DNA of 64,000 nucleotides from Isoetes taiwanensis (lineage: Eukaryota > Streptophyta > Lycopodiopsida > Isoetales > Isoetaceae), in the NCBI GenBank assembly GCA_021234155.1, contig JAJEKV010000001.1, positions 36,130,826-36,194,825 on the forward strand, given 5' to 3'. Under the pieces are notes generated by a model. That model saw only the letters and a program-made list of their open reading frames with translations, was not told the DNA's origin and did not search any database. Shown piece by piece: positions 19,762 to 33,199 of the stretch; the first letter of the stretch is position 1; every line of letters starts with the position of its first letter. Position numbers and translations under genes: made by a program.

Positions 19762-22700
19762 ATGAAGAAAGTTCATGAAGTTACGATGTCTCCTCGACAA
19801 CCCAAAAAAGCAAAAGTTTCATGTGTTACTCCAAAGAAAGCAAAATCTTGTGGTTTAGAGAAACTTTTAGTGACTTGTAAGGAAGAAGGCCGATTATGTA
19901 GTTCACAGGAAGCTGATCTTATTTCTATCAATGAAGTGAAAAACTGTTTGCAGCCAAAAATGATGATTAACACATGGGGCGCTGCTCCAAAAGATGGCAA
20001 ACATGGGTTTAATATCTCCCGCCTTAAAAGGTCTTCAAAATTTGAATTCTTGCAGATTTATAAGAAGGTCTTCCATAAAGTAGAAGTGACCAAAGTCTTG
20101 ATGTACATGGCGAGGTGTTATGCAGCATGGCAACATGGTATTAATGTTGATTGGAATAGTGTTGAAGAATTTGCACAAGATTGGGCTAGGAAGAGACATG
20201 GCGAAGGACCAAAACAAGAAGAAGATGAGCTACCAAAGAAGAAAGAAGATGCTTTGAGTGTGCCATCACATTATGCACTTGATTTCATAGAAGTGCTTGA
20301 AAAGCAATTGGGTATTTTGAAAACTAGTGCTGGAAATGAAGAGACTACTATTGAATATGAATATTGAATATGCAAAGGCAAATTCCAAGTATATTGAGGA
20401 GCAAGTTGTACATTTAAGATCTAAAATTGAAAAGGTAAAAGCTGAACTTGATATGAAAAAGAAAGAGCTTGAATTGCAGTGCAAGCTTGTGGAAAAACGG
20501 AACCTTGGGAACTCTAGATGGTGCATTGCGAAAGCTTCAATGCAATGAAGAGGATGCTGCAAAGAGGGAATTGGAGAATGGAGTGGAAAAGATGAGTTTG
20601 CAAGAAGTTGGAATGACTTATATGCTAAATGCTAGCTTAGAAAGTATTGCTGCCAATCAAGAGAATATAACAGAATTGGAAGATGAAGCAAGATTGAAGG
20701 AAGAAGCTTATATGAAAGAGAAGGCCATATTTGATGAAACAGCAAGTCGAACGAAAAGGATTCAATCTTTTCTTCATGCAATAAAAGAGGAAGGTTGCAC
20801 ATTTGTGATGCCAAATCTGATGCCTCCAATTCCTAAAGAGCATTTCGCTATAGTGAAGGTTGAAGTAGAAAGATGTGCATTTTGCGGATTTGGTTACAAG
20901 GATCTTCAATATGCAGCTTTGATATCTCCATGCATGCATTCATTTCACATTGCATGTGCAGTTCACGCATTCAAATTTTCGATCTATTGTTGCCTTTGCA
21001 ATCAAGACGTTAGCAAAGATTGGCTTCGTAGCATTGGCGTGATGCCACTTACTACAGGTACGCTTATTTATGTCTCATTAATTATAATTAGGATCATTGA
21101 TCCATGTCCTTTTGCAGCAATGTTTCTTGCCTTACTTATTATACCATAAGTGCTTAACTAGGTACTCAAAACTAGTATATACATATATAATTCTATCTGT
21201 TTGTGCACTTGGATGATGGGAGCAAAGGGTGTCGTTGAATGTTGCACACTTGGCTTAACATTGAGGCATGTATATGCATATTGTATACATGCATAAATTG
21301 ATTGATATGATCAGCTAGCATAGTGTTGAGTATTTCTAGTACCTTAAAGTTTGGTTGGTAGTACCCTGAATCCCCAATTAGCTTCTTTATTCCTCAAGTA
21401 TCTCAACTAGTACAAAAATGATTGCATAAGTACTTAATGTATCTTGTCTAGTATTCAAGTAGCTAAGTTTATTGAGATGCATATTTGAGTAATTTCTTAA
21501 TACTTCAAATACACAGTTTTGTAGAATAAGTCTGTAAGTACTCTATGTTATCTTCTAGTAAAAATGAATACCTATTTTAGCAGAACTAACTGTTTGTATA
21601 TTTCTGCTAGAATCAGTACATGTCTTACTAGGTTGATGCGCAGATGAGTACATATCATAGCATAACTACTCCTTGTATATTTCTGGTACAATGAGTACAT
21701 GTCTTCATGCACAAATACTCAATTTACTAACACCTAATATGAGTACTAGTTAATTTTTTGAGGATTGCTTTGCATCTTGAATTTTGTCTTGAATTTTGTG
21801 ACAGGGGATGATGTTGATGTTAAGGAAAGCTTGGCAATGGAAGTAGCAACTCCATCAAAGGAAAGGATTGCATGGGTTGTTGATTCGGAGGATGATTGGA
21901 TGAACAAGCTAGAAAAGCAAGAGAAAGCATTGAGCAGCAAAGGCTCTTCGAAAAGCTCCAAGACTGCTTTGAGACCTTTAGATAATGTGGAAGATAAAGC
22001 TGGTAGTGTACAAGAGGAACTTATTAAATCCTATGGAAGTCCTATTTTACATTCTTTGAACATGTTGGAACACAAGAACCTTCAAGATGAATGCATAGAA
22101 CCTGATAGTCTGGATATGCTAGAGCATAAACATGGGACCATACATGAAAGCATGGATTATGCCCAAACTTCTCCACTCAAAGAGCGAGATGAATATATAG
22201 AATTGTCCGAAGATTGCCAGGATACTCCAAAAGATTTGAATAAAATGGTTCAACCGTTATCTAGAAGCCCCAAGGCACTTGAGAAAGATATTCTGGGTGA
22301 AAAAAAACCTGCAGCAACTACAAAAGTAAAAAGAAGACTTGGTGTCAAAGGTGAATACATTCTCTCCCTTCTCTCTATACTTCCCATTCTTCTACCAGTA
22401 TTTTATGATGGTGTTATTTTTAGAGTTTGATAAAGTGCAAGACGTTGAAATGGGTAAATCCAAACCAAGAATAGCCAGTTCCAAAGGACAAGATACAGGT
22501 GAGGCCAATAAGCATTTGACATCTATTGCCTATCGCTAAAAAGGTATGTTCCTTGGTAGGTGTTATTGGTTGCAGTAAATTGAACTTAGATGGGAGGTGC
22601 AAAGCCAAAGAAAACCAAACTTCACCAGAAAAGAAGAACCTTATGTAAGTCGGAATGCCATTGATGTTCTATTATTGCATAAATTATAAGTAAACTTTGG

Positions 22701-23591
22701 TTGAAGTCATATGTATTGGAATGAGGTTTAGAACTGGCCGGGAGTAATAGATACGTCTCTATTTTCAGTTTCTATTCAAGTCTCATTTATGAACTGCAGG
22801 ACAATCCCCTCATTAAGATCACAAAGTAGGAAGCAAGGACTTGGATGCAGCCCTACCAAACAACCTACATCAGTAGCAAGGTACTTCATTTTTTTGTGTT
22901 CTAGTTTTCTGTGGCTATAATGACAGTCATGTGTAACATGTGTAACAGGATGCAAAAGAAGCTCCTAATAATGGATGTCAATAGAATCTTCGTAAAGAGG
23001 TTTGAACTAAATGAAAAACTACCAAGGCGACATCCACGCTCAGCTAGTTATCAGATTGGCAAATTCAATATCGTGGTAAGGCCATGCCACGTACAATTTG
23101 TGAAGGAATGTATGAAGCACTTTGCGGTGGCAATTTGGTCAACTATGTCCAAAGGAAACCTAACTACGATGCTTAATGAACTCTTTCCTCAAGATGTGCA
23201 AAGTAGATTTGAATTTATATGGGATCAAGAGCATTGCGAGGCTACTGATCTTGATCATCCATACATGCCAGGGAGAAAAATATTTCTCAAAGACATGCAA
23301 ACAGTATGGTCAACAACATCCTACAATTCATCTAATAGTCTTTTGATGGACGATGCTGAGTACAAGTGTTTGAGGAATCCAAAGGGATCGTACATCATAC
23401 CACGTTCATTTAGTCCACAGTCAGAAGCTGGAACTATCATGCACTTGACAGATGAATTGCTTCCCTACCTTCTAAAGGTTGCTAATGCCATAAATGTCTG
23501 TACACATGTGATGCGGACACCAATGACAAAGAGTTCTATGAAGGAGACAGCAGCTGTAAAGAAACTACTTCAAAATAGTGCACTACTTTGA
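19762..23591 (+). CDS. Coiled coil - RING-H2 - FCP1/NIF-like phosphatase gene carried by the transposon (frameshifted)
   Basis: Predicted exons are 19761-21057, 21805-22350, 22424-22498, 22590-22644, 22800-22880 and 22949-23591. All have GT/AG borders and compatible phases, giving about 900 residues. In order: an unrecognised N-terminal domain, a long coiled coil (20330-20780), a RING-H2 finger (CAFC…CMHSFHIAC…CCLC, 20874-21000), a charged linker, and a FCP1/NIF-type HAD domain with 'LLIMDVNRIF' (22962), 'AIWSTMSKGNL', 'KIFLKDMQTVW' and 'SNSLLMDDAEYK' (23335). RING-H2 proteins are usually ubiquitin ligases, and FCP1-like domains dephosphorylate RNA polymerase II tail or similar substrates. 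The expected DxD is DVN. Frameshifts at about 20345-20365 and 20500 interrupt the coiled coil. A further frame (23578-23757) may be a frameshifted C-terminal extension. It may be captured host sequence or a true element gene. Confidence 0.75.
20874..21000 (+). other. RING-H2 zinc-finger coding segment
   Basis: Spacing is C-x2-C-x14-C-x1-H-x2-H-x2-C-x10-C-x2-C, which fits the RING-H2 consensus exactly. The preceding coiled coil could mediate dimerisation of an E3 ligase. Confidence 0.75.
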
Positions 23592-24968
23592 CATGGTTGT
23601 ACATGTTAATTTAAACGGACCAGAGGGTATAGAAAAACAAAATGCATTACTGTGGTGCCATAATGCAAAACGCTTTTTTGAGGAAGAGTTTTTAAGTCAT
23701 AAGTTTTGGAATAGAAGCTGCATGATCATGTATGGGATATTACATATGGTATTGAAATAGGAATTCAAGTTTTTGCAAATATACGTTTGATTCATGTACA
23801 GCGATAACAGAAAATATTATGTTTTTGTGGAAGCTAAGATAAGGTTGAGTTGGTACTTAAGAAATTCAGAGAAATGTTTTAAATGGATAAGGGTCACATA
23901 CATATGCTCTGAACAATCAAACATGTGCTTTTACAGCGATACAAGCAGGTAATAGGTGCACATGGGTCATACTTGCATGTAGGCTTGTCAAAATTCAGTT
24001 ACGTGCTGGTGTACAAGCTATTGTGGTGCCCTTAAATAAGATAATATCTATTCTAATTCATTGCTTGAAAGGCCTTATTGTTATTATTGTATGCTAGTGT
24101 ACAACAGATATCAGAAATAGATAGATTATGGCATATTCCAGGTGATGTGCTTCCAAAATTATAGTGTATGCATTGAAACCAGCTATGTAACTTAGTTGTA
24201 AATGCAACTGTGGTGAGCAGTTTCGTGCTAGATAACACCCCAAATCCAATGCAGCGGATGTTGGTATCTTAATATTGGATAATTCAAGATTTAAAGCGAC
24301 GGAAAGGTTTAAAGCTTTGCTACTGTCACTAATCACACTCGTAAAGGCAAGCATATTGCACATTCAACAGTTCTGAGAGCCCAATCTCAACACTTTGGGG
24401 AATTGAATCCCAACGTGTAAAAATGGTGGAGAAATCATACCTGTTTCTGGAATTGAACAACAGCCCAATACCTCAATTCATCAAACAAAGCCCAATACCT
24501 CAATTCATCAAACAAAATGAAATGTATGTGTGTGAAAACTTACTGCAAATTCTGATTTCAAAATCTGATGTCCTGCTAAATATGCCTTCTTGAACCTGCA
24601 TATTCGAATTTGAACAAGTTTAAATCCAGCTTGCCTGAGCTATTGCTATAGGTTCTTGCCTGGGCAAACATTTAATGACAGATTACATTAATGACATAGC
24701 CACTCAATGCTCTATTGAGCAAAAGTAAGAATCTTGAGTGACATTATGGCAAATATAGACATAATGTAAAGTTAAAGTGATATTATAGCAGCAGAATAGT
24801 ACTTTAGTTACAAAATGGCGTCATGCATGACTATGATTGCATAACCTCAAAATGGAGTCATGTTTGATTACATACCCTCAAAATGGTACACACATAGTAT
24901 CATAAATTAAGGCCAGTTGAGTGAGCAGAAAATTAAAACAGTTCAATAGTACAAAATACAAGGATGGG
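23592..24968. other. Convergent intergenic region of the transposon
   Basis: Between the ends of the two convergent genes there is AT-rich sequence with no further gene that I recognise. A 26-bp block (AGCCCAATACCTCAATTCAT-CAAACA) is tandemly duplicated at about 24467-24518. Confidence 0.5.
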
Positions 24969-27900
24969 TTAGACGAGCTTTTCCAAAATTTTGTCCTCGT
25001 CGGCTGCTCCAAGTAGGTAAACAGTCTTGTTGCCTTTAACCTTGTGACCTTGGGGCATGTCAACAATTATATGGACCACCTGCTCAGCATAAACAATTGC
25101 ATCAGAGGCCATCTCCACCAAAGATATAACTTGTTGTCCCTGAAGGTGCTTTTCGATTTCCCTTATATCTCGTGAAATATTTCCCTTCGAGCACCTCTTC
25201 ACCCTTAAAAAATGAATTGCCATGTGTATCTATCATATCCTTCTCAAGCACGTGCTTGGGCATGGAGCATAGCACAAGCCAAAATATGTCATCATCTTCA
25301 TTATCAACAGGGGCTTCAACTGCAAATATGCCACCGACGTCTATAATATCAACAAGAGGTGTGTTTTCGTCAACTTCATTACACTCAATATGCTCACGAA
25401 GCTTGTAACTATCTCTTCCATGTTTAGGCTCCAGTATATGTGCAGACCAGCCACCTATTTGTTCCAAATTTTCACATTTAGAAATGTCACCATACATGCA
25501 GAAAGTACAAAAGCAGGCAAATTGTCTGGTTACAATCTTAGTTGGATCTTCCTTATTGATCCCATGGATACTATGAATTTTCCTTGTGCCATCCACCCTT
25601 TTACACTCCCAAGCCTCTGAACGATTGACATCAGCAACTTTCACTTCCCAAAAGTATCTTGCCACATCTCTTGAATGACTCGGAAATGTTGCTGCTGCAC
25701 TTGTAGAAAAGTTATCTGTAAGCCACCTGGTACAATCATGAGCATTGGGCTTAATCTCACTGTTCACTTTCAATTCCTCTCTTGCCATCTTATCCTTCAC
25801 CTTGGCTCCTTGGCCGTCATGTTCTCCCTTACCATGACCTGACCCAAAGAAGCTCCATTCCATTGGAATTCCTGTCATATTGAAATAGCGAGCAACAAAA
25901 TAAATTGGACGACGTGCTTTGAAATGTGCTGCAGCTCCGTCAGACCATACCCAATGTTCATTCATCTCAAATCCTTGTTCTTGAACCCATTTATAGTGTA
26001 ACATTAAACAATGTTGCACGAACGCAGTGTCATGGTCTTTGTCATCTGAAATATAAAAATGGGTCTCCTTAATTGGTTCACTAGACGCTGTTTCACGTCT
26101 ATATGTGATGTGGACAAATATCGTAACTTGTTCATTATTGAAATAACCACTTTGAATCTCATTTTGTGGCTTGAACGTGTAGTTCTCAGCGAAGTCAACT
26201 ATTGAAACAATGACTCCAGGCGAGAAATTCTTCACACACTCCCTAAATTGCTTGTCTTCCCAACGTGCAGTGAAGTTGTGACTGAAAAGTCTTGAACATG
26301 TCGGTAGAAGAAACTTACTAACTCTCCTGGTGGCGTTGCTTTCTTGACAAGTTTCTTCCTAGACTTCGGATGGCCATCTTCATCGTTTCCAATTTTCACA
26401 TCCTCGTAAGTATCCCATTCTAGAAGTGGACTGGTTTTATCTAATTCCTTGGGACAAAATTTGATTTTCTTAGCTCCACAATTAGAACAGGTTCCAAGTA
26501 AGCAACTTTGTTTGTGCCATTCAGTCTCTCCCTCTTTTGGGCACACAGCCATCTCCCAAATCTCGTGTAGCCTTGAAAATGTTTTATGGGCTGCATTGCA
26601 ACTTTGCATTCCCTCTTTCCAATTACAAATATCACAATAACATTTACAATCTTTATGAATCATGGAATTTGTCCTCATTGCATTCAAGGACATTCTTAAT
26701 AGGTCCAATTGAACATGGCGCACGCAACAACAAGTATTCCGCTCCTTCAATTTCTTCACATAAAAGGGCTTCCATTTCTCAAACAATCTTTGCCCAACCT
26801 CAAGATCAGGATATGCTTCCTTGAATTTCAAGTAAGCTTCAGCCTGTAACAAAATTCAAAAGCCAACACAAGTAGCATTTCAATTGCCATATGCTAAGAA
26901 ACAAAGGTACTCAATAAATCTAGAAATGCCCTGCTTATTCAATTGCAGTATTCTGACTGTTTCTGCACCAGCAACTAAAAAGACATGCAGGTTCAATTTA
27001 GTAAATAGTACAAAGGAATAGCTAATGATGTTCACTACGACTAAAGTAAGATAGATACATAAATCGTTTACGATCTCAATCTATTGGTTTACATTCTATC
27101 TCTGATTCATACCAGAATTTTCTTCTCGCTGATTTTACCTTGTATACCACCCCATGCATTATTGCCAATAAACAACAGGCCACCTCCTCTACTTTGGTCT
27201 GTTATAGTAATTTAAGAAGTATTTTGTGTATTTAGCCATTTAAAATAACCCAGCAAGTACCTCATGTAATTTGACCCTTTTAAAGTATAAGAAGTATCTT
27301 GTGTACTTAACCTTTTAAAGTAATCCAGCAAGTACCTCGTGTAGCTTGAGCCTTTTAAGTAATCCAGGAGGTACCTTATGTACTTTGAGACTTTCAAAGT
27401 ATCCAAGAAGTACATCATGTATTTTCAGCCTTTTAATGTAATTTAGTAAGTGCCTCGTGTACTTTGACCCTTCCAAAGTAAATCATGGCCCCAAAGTACT
27501 CTCAAGCTTCCAAACAGTACTTATGAACCTTTGACGTACATGCTAGATAATATTCTGAAAAATGAGGTGTTCATCTAAAAGATGCATACTAGGCAGTACT
27601 GCAGTAATTTCTATCTTGACCACTATAAGTGCCTCTATTCGCAGCAACTAAAGGCTTCATGCAAACGAGCCTAGAACTCAAAGGATTTTATCTGCCGCTA
27701 ACATAAACTAGGAGTGTCTTATGAGCTAAAATAACAATGCTAGGCATCAGTGCTAAGCTAAACTACAAATAGCACTTTGGAACTAAATTGAAGATGTATT
27801 AGTCACTGCTACCAATGGTTGGGCTAACAAGCATCACATGCATGAGCTCACAAGCAAACATAAAATCAAGGGTGAGAAAGGTTTTGCTTACTTGTGAGAC

Positions 27901-29380
27901 TTCAAGATAATGTGTTGGATGCATGATGACATTGTCTTTTCCTCTTCCAAGCTTTTTCCTACGCATATCCTTTCTATTTGGTGAAACTCTAGTGTTCTCC
28001 TTCCAAAATCGTTCAATGCAATCTACGACTTCTTTTGACAACATATTACTGCGTGGCAGCCTTGATCCATTAGCCCAAAGTCCCATCTGCATCTCAATTT
28101 TCTTTTTTCTTTCAAATGCCGGCTTCATATTTCTTTTATTAATGCCTAGTAATTTTGCCGTAGATCTTGCCTTTGTCCTCCTATTTGATGGCACATCTGA
28201 CCCTGATACCACCATGGCTAAAACAACATTTTTTGCTGCAAGTTGGTCGTGACTATGGCTACCCTTTACTGCTTGAAGGGAGCTTCTCAAATTGCTCATC
28301 ACTTGTAAGAGACTTTCACCTCCAAGGATAACCTCAGGGTTATATGCTTTCGTCATTAGTGGATGACGAACAAATTTACTCAGAATCTCTTGCTGGATCT
28401 CCTTATCCAAATGACCTGCTTGTTGTTGAAAATTCTGCACTAAGCTTTGTACTAGGCGGTTTACATACCTTTGCTTACTTGGGCCTTCTTTACTTGGGCC
28501 TTTCATATCACCACTTCACAAGATGAGTAATAAGATTGTCCTTCACCGGTTAAATCAACCTTGCCATTTCTTATTCCAAACCTAGTGCTAATAAAAGAAT
28601 TCGTAACATGAAAAATAGTCATGATTAAGATAGAAAAAGCAGATAGTCTGATAAAAGTAAAAGCCAATCCAATCCTTGATTTGCTTATGCTTGGAAGACA
28701 TGTTATGGTTTCACAAGTTTACTAATTATATACATGAAATTACAAATAAGCCAGAAACTACCTTGTTCTTATTCCCTCAGTTTTGCCTTTGTTCCTGCTT
28801 TTTGGAGAGCCAGAAAGAAGGGCTCAACCTTGTCTTGGCAATTGCAAAAATCGTTCACCTTGTTCTTCGTTTGTAAACTTTAGAAAGAGCACTACTCTTG
28901 GATACCAGCCCAGTCCCTAAAATATCAGCAAGACAAAATAATGAAAATATACTAATACGGACACAGTATGCAATCTAAAATGATGATGTTGTTTTAGAAA
29001 GCATGTGGATGATTGTGCCAAAGAGGAAACTAAATTACAAAGGAAATGTTTGCCATGTACCATTATAGTGGCAGATGCATGTACTACAGAAGTCTTGCAA
29101 CACCTTAAATTAACCCTCAAAATCCACCATTTGACTGCAAGTATATAAAATATTTCTAGACTGCCCTACTGAAGCTTTTTGCTACTAAGAATAAAGATCG
29201 TCAAAGTTTGAACTAGCTTATTCAGAGGCCAGCTTACCTCGATATATCAAAACCATCTGTGATTGAGTAGTGACAATGAAGATCCTGTTTGTCTAATTTT
29301 GCCCTCAGAAGCTTCGTCACACTGCTCCCCTCTTCTGATAGATTATTCCTTTCTATGCTAAGGTTCATAGGACGATTCAT
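24969..29380 (-). pseudogene. DDD/E transposase gene, Sola-like, three exons, two frameshifts
   Basis: Exon 1 is 29380-29238 (ATG to a GTAAGC donor). Exon 2 is about 28516-27892, with the N-terminal/DNA-binding half ('FWKENTRVSPNRKDMRRKKL' … 'HPTHYLEVSQ'). Exon 3 is 26843-24969 and joins in phase ('…EVSQ-AEAYLKF…'). Exon 3 holds a Cys-rich block ('ERNTCCCVRH', 'CKCYCDICNW', 'CSNC') and then a catalytic core. Candidate acidic residues are Asp in 'IVDFAENY' (26194-26196), Asp in 'WSDGAAAHFK' (25939-25941) and Asp in 'GKGEHDGQGAK' (25816-25818). A 1-nt frameshift near 26280 separates 'HVQDFS' from 'HNFTARWED', and a second lies near 25150-25200. The transposase would bind the TIRs and cut and paste the element. 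A small extra exon between 28516 and 29238 cannot be excluded. Confidence 0.8.
27210..27480. repeat. Intronic minisatellite (~55-65 bp units)
   Basis: About five degenerate units carry AGTACCTCRTGTA-like and CCTTTTAAAGTAATCCAG-like words. They lie between exons 2 and 3 of the transposase gene. The AGTAC word is also frequent in the first intron of the plus-strand gene (21150-21740). Confidence 0.7.
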
Positions 29381-29636
29381 AATCCATATTCAAAACTAGT
29401 GCATAGTGACAGTTAACATCATCCATCGCCTATTTTCTCGCCAAACTGTGGAGATCGATTGAGCTCCTCAATCCTGGTCTATGAATCTCTATCTGCGTTC
29501 GAATTCGAGTTTACCCGCCAATCCCGACTGGAACAATTAATTCTTTGACTAGTCTACAGTAAATTCAAACCCACGAAAAAGTACCCCCCCTCGAATAGAT
29601 TTTTGGGTAGTTTTATAGTAGCTATTCGATAAAATT

Positions 29637-29664
29637 ATGGGTACACCCTAACGTGCTTATGCCC
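29637..29664 (-). repeat. Right terminal inverted repeat of the 11-kb transposon
   Basis: Reverse complement of the left TIR with a single A/G difference inside the GGGTRTACCC core. It is followed directly by the GCAT duplication and resumed LINE-A coding sequence. Confidence 0.9.
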
Positions 29665-29668
29665 GCAT

Positions 29669-29961
29669 ACTATATGTCGGATGCGTCTCAGCTCGCATAG
29701 ACTGGGTATTGAAGTAGGAAGGTGGAAGAAAATCCCTCGAGAGCTGCACACATGTAAGGTATATGGTACTGGAGATGTTGAAGACGAAGATCATGTACTG
29801 ATACACTGTCCTGCATATGCGATGATCAGAGCCAGATATGGTATCGAAGCAAAAACTTTAACACAACTATTTGCTTTAAATGCCAATGCAATTGGATCTT
29901 TTATCATAGAAGTAGTGCAATATATAGAGACATATAAAGATCTTTTTCAGATTCTTAGATG
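29669..29961 (+). pseudogene. LINE-A ORF2 C-terminus with CCHC-type finger
   Basis: The open frame 'HTICRMRLSSHRLGIEVGRW' continues to a zinc-binding region ('CKVYGTGDVEDEDHVLIHCP') and 'AYAMIRARYGI', then stops at 29959. Similar C-terminal tails (…ECP.Y..IR.RY) end many LINE ORF2 proteins. It resumes exactly after the GCAT duplication of the DNA transposon. One of the expected finger cysteines (CxxC) appears changed to C-x-V/Y. Confidence 0.85.
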
Positions 29962-30047
29962 AACATGAGAGTGAAGCTGATTGGAGAGAGGAGTCTGTGG
30001 AAGCCCGTGATATGGACTTCCCAGAATACATGTTGTAACTATTAAGT

Positions 30048-31807
<1,760 letters not shown>

Positions 31808-32026
31808 GGCTTGTCTCTTTTCCTTGATTTCACAGTCACCCTCGAAAATGGCAGCTTCAACATCCATGGTCTTGATCGGATCATAGATGACCAACGTTCT
31901 GTTGCCATAACTGGTGGCACTGGTATGTACGAATTTGCTATTGGAGTGGTCAAAATCACAACCTTCTCTGCTGTCGGACCCAACTTCATCTTGCTTTATC
32001 AAGCTCGTATGATTAAGTTGCCTTGA
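31808..32026 (+). pseudogene. Dirigent-domain fragment
   Basis: The 71-residue open frame contains 'FTVTLENGSFNIHGLDRI' and 'SVAITGGTGMYEFAIGVVKI'. These match the C-terminal beta-barrel strands of plant dirigent proteins (the GGTGxY..A.G motif). Dirigent proteins are secreted and guide phenoxy-radical coupling in lignan/lignin formation. The signal peptide and N-terminal half are absent, so this is a fragment or last exon of a broken gene. Confidence 0.6.
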
Positions 32027-33199
32027 TATGCATGACATTTCAAGTGAATAAATTTGTGGTGTTGCTAAAAATACCATCTATCTATCTATAAAAGTATATG
32101 AGTTACTTATTTTGTGTTATTTTGCTTTGTGATCTTGTTCTTTTCACATTGGGGACAATCGACTATGTTTAAAACTGCAAATCCTAATTAATATTTCTTT
32201 GAAATCATAGTAGAGCTAATTATAAGTTGAATTCATGTCATTTTCTAAAGATTATTCCACCAACTCCATGATGGCACAAATCTGTTCCACTGTCACCATA
32301 CTGCTATAAAGAAGGCATTTAACTAATAAAGCAATCAAAAGTATAAAGGAAATTCTTGGTATATTAGCTTGGTAATATGATTTATTTGTAAATGCTACTT
32401 ACTTGGTTTATACTTGTTAATATTGGCTTTCTTCCATGATATTTCGATGGTTTATGTCTAGCTTTCCATTTGGTTTTCTCAATGTAGAGGGGGAGGCAGA
32501 GGAAGAGGAGGAACTTTAACATAAACTGAAGATCTAGTTAAATTAAAATGAATAACAACCATTGACATTAAATAAGTACCCTTGACCCCTATTATTTTGG
32601 TGCATAGAAGGCGTCCCGATGGCTGGCTCGGACCATGAAATGGAAATTTAGAGCGATTTGAGGCCGTAACCCTGAAAGTACACAAGCAGTATATGTGCCG
32701 GTACATATTATTATTTTCGCAATGGTTGGACTAGTTCCCTTCGTATCTATATATGCTTGTTAATATGATCGTCCCATGATTTAGTAGTGTATTTGATTGG
32801 ACGTACTAATATGTACATCTAGAGTACGCACACGCTCATATTTTTTGTGAGACTTTCCAATGGTTACAACCAGGAACTTGTTATTTTTCAATATATGTTG
32901 CTATCGCAACAAAGGATTGCCCTTGCAAGCAAGTTAACACAAGTTCATTTTTTATAAAGACTTGGGCACCAAAATTCGAGAGATGGCATTCATGTTAAGT
33001 TACCATGTGCTAAAAATTTCACTGAGCAAATCTATATCCTTATGAAGCAATCTATGCAAAAGATAACAGTACTGCTCATATAATTTAGGAGGACGTGGTA
33101 CTGTTGATTATATCTTGAAAATCGAGGAAAAAAGTGTGTACTGAATTAACAACCAAGAATGAACGAAATGAGATAGGGTAAATGATTTGGAAGAGGAGT

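Larger units (their letters stand above)
18587..29664. mobile_element. Sola-like DNA transposon, 11,078 bp, carrying a RING-H2/FCP1-like gene
   Basis: Terminal inverted repeats of 28 bp (18587-18614 and 29637-29664) begin GGGCATAAGCACGTTAGGGT and differ at one position. The flanking duplication is GCAT (18583-18586 and 29665-29668). Inside are two convergent spliced genes: a DDD/E-type transposase on the minus strand starting ~260 bp from the right end, and a RING-H2/FCP1-like gene on the plus strand starting near the left end. Sola transposons are known for DDD transposases and 4-bp duplications (established knowledge); assignment to Sola is inference. Precise removal restores the LINE-A frame, so the borders are secure. 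Confidence 0.88.

Noticed and set aside
25172-25620. Plus-strand frames over the transposase exon
   Set aside because: They are antisense shadows of the minus-strand transposase, whose motifs and splice phases are consistent.
18587-29664. CACTA or hAT assignment of the 11-kb element
   Set aside because: The ends do not begin CACTA, the duplication is 4 bp rather than 3 or 8, and the transposase motifs differ.
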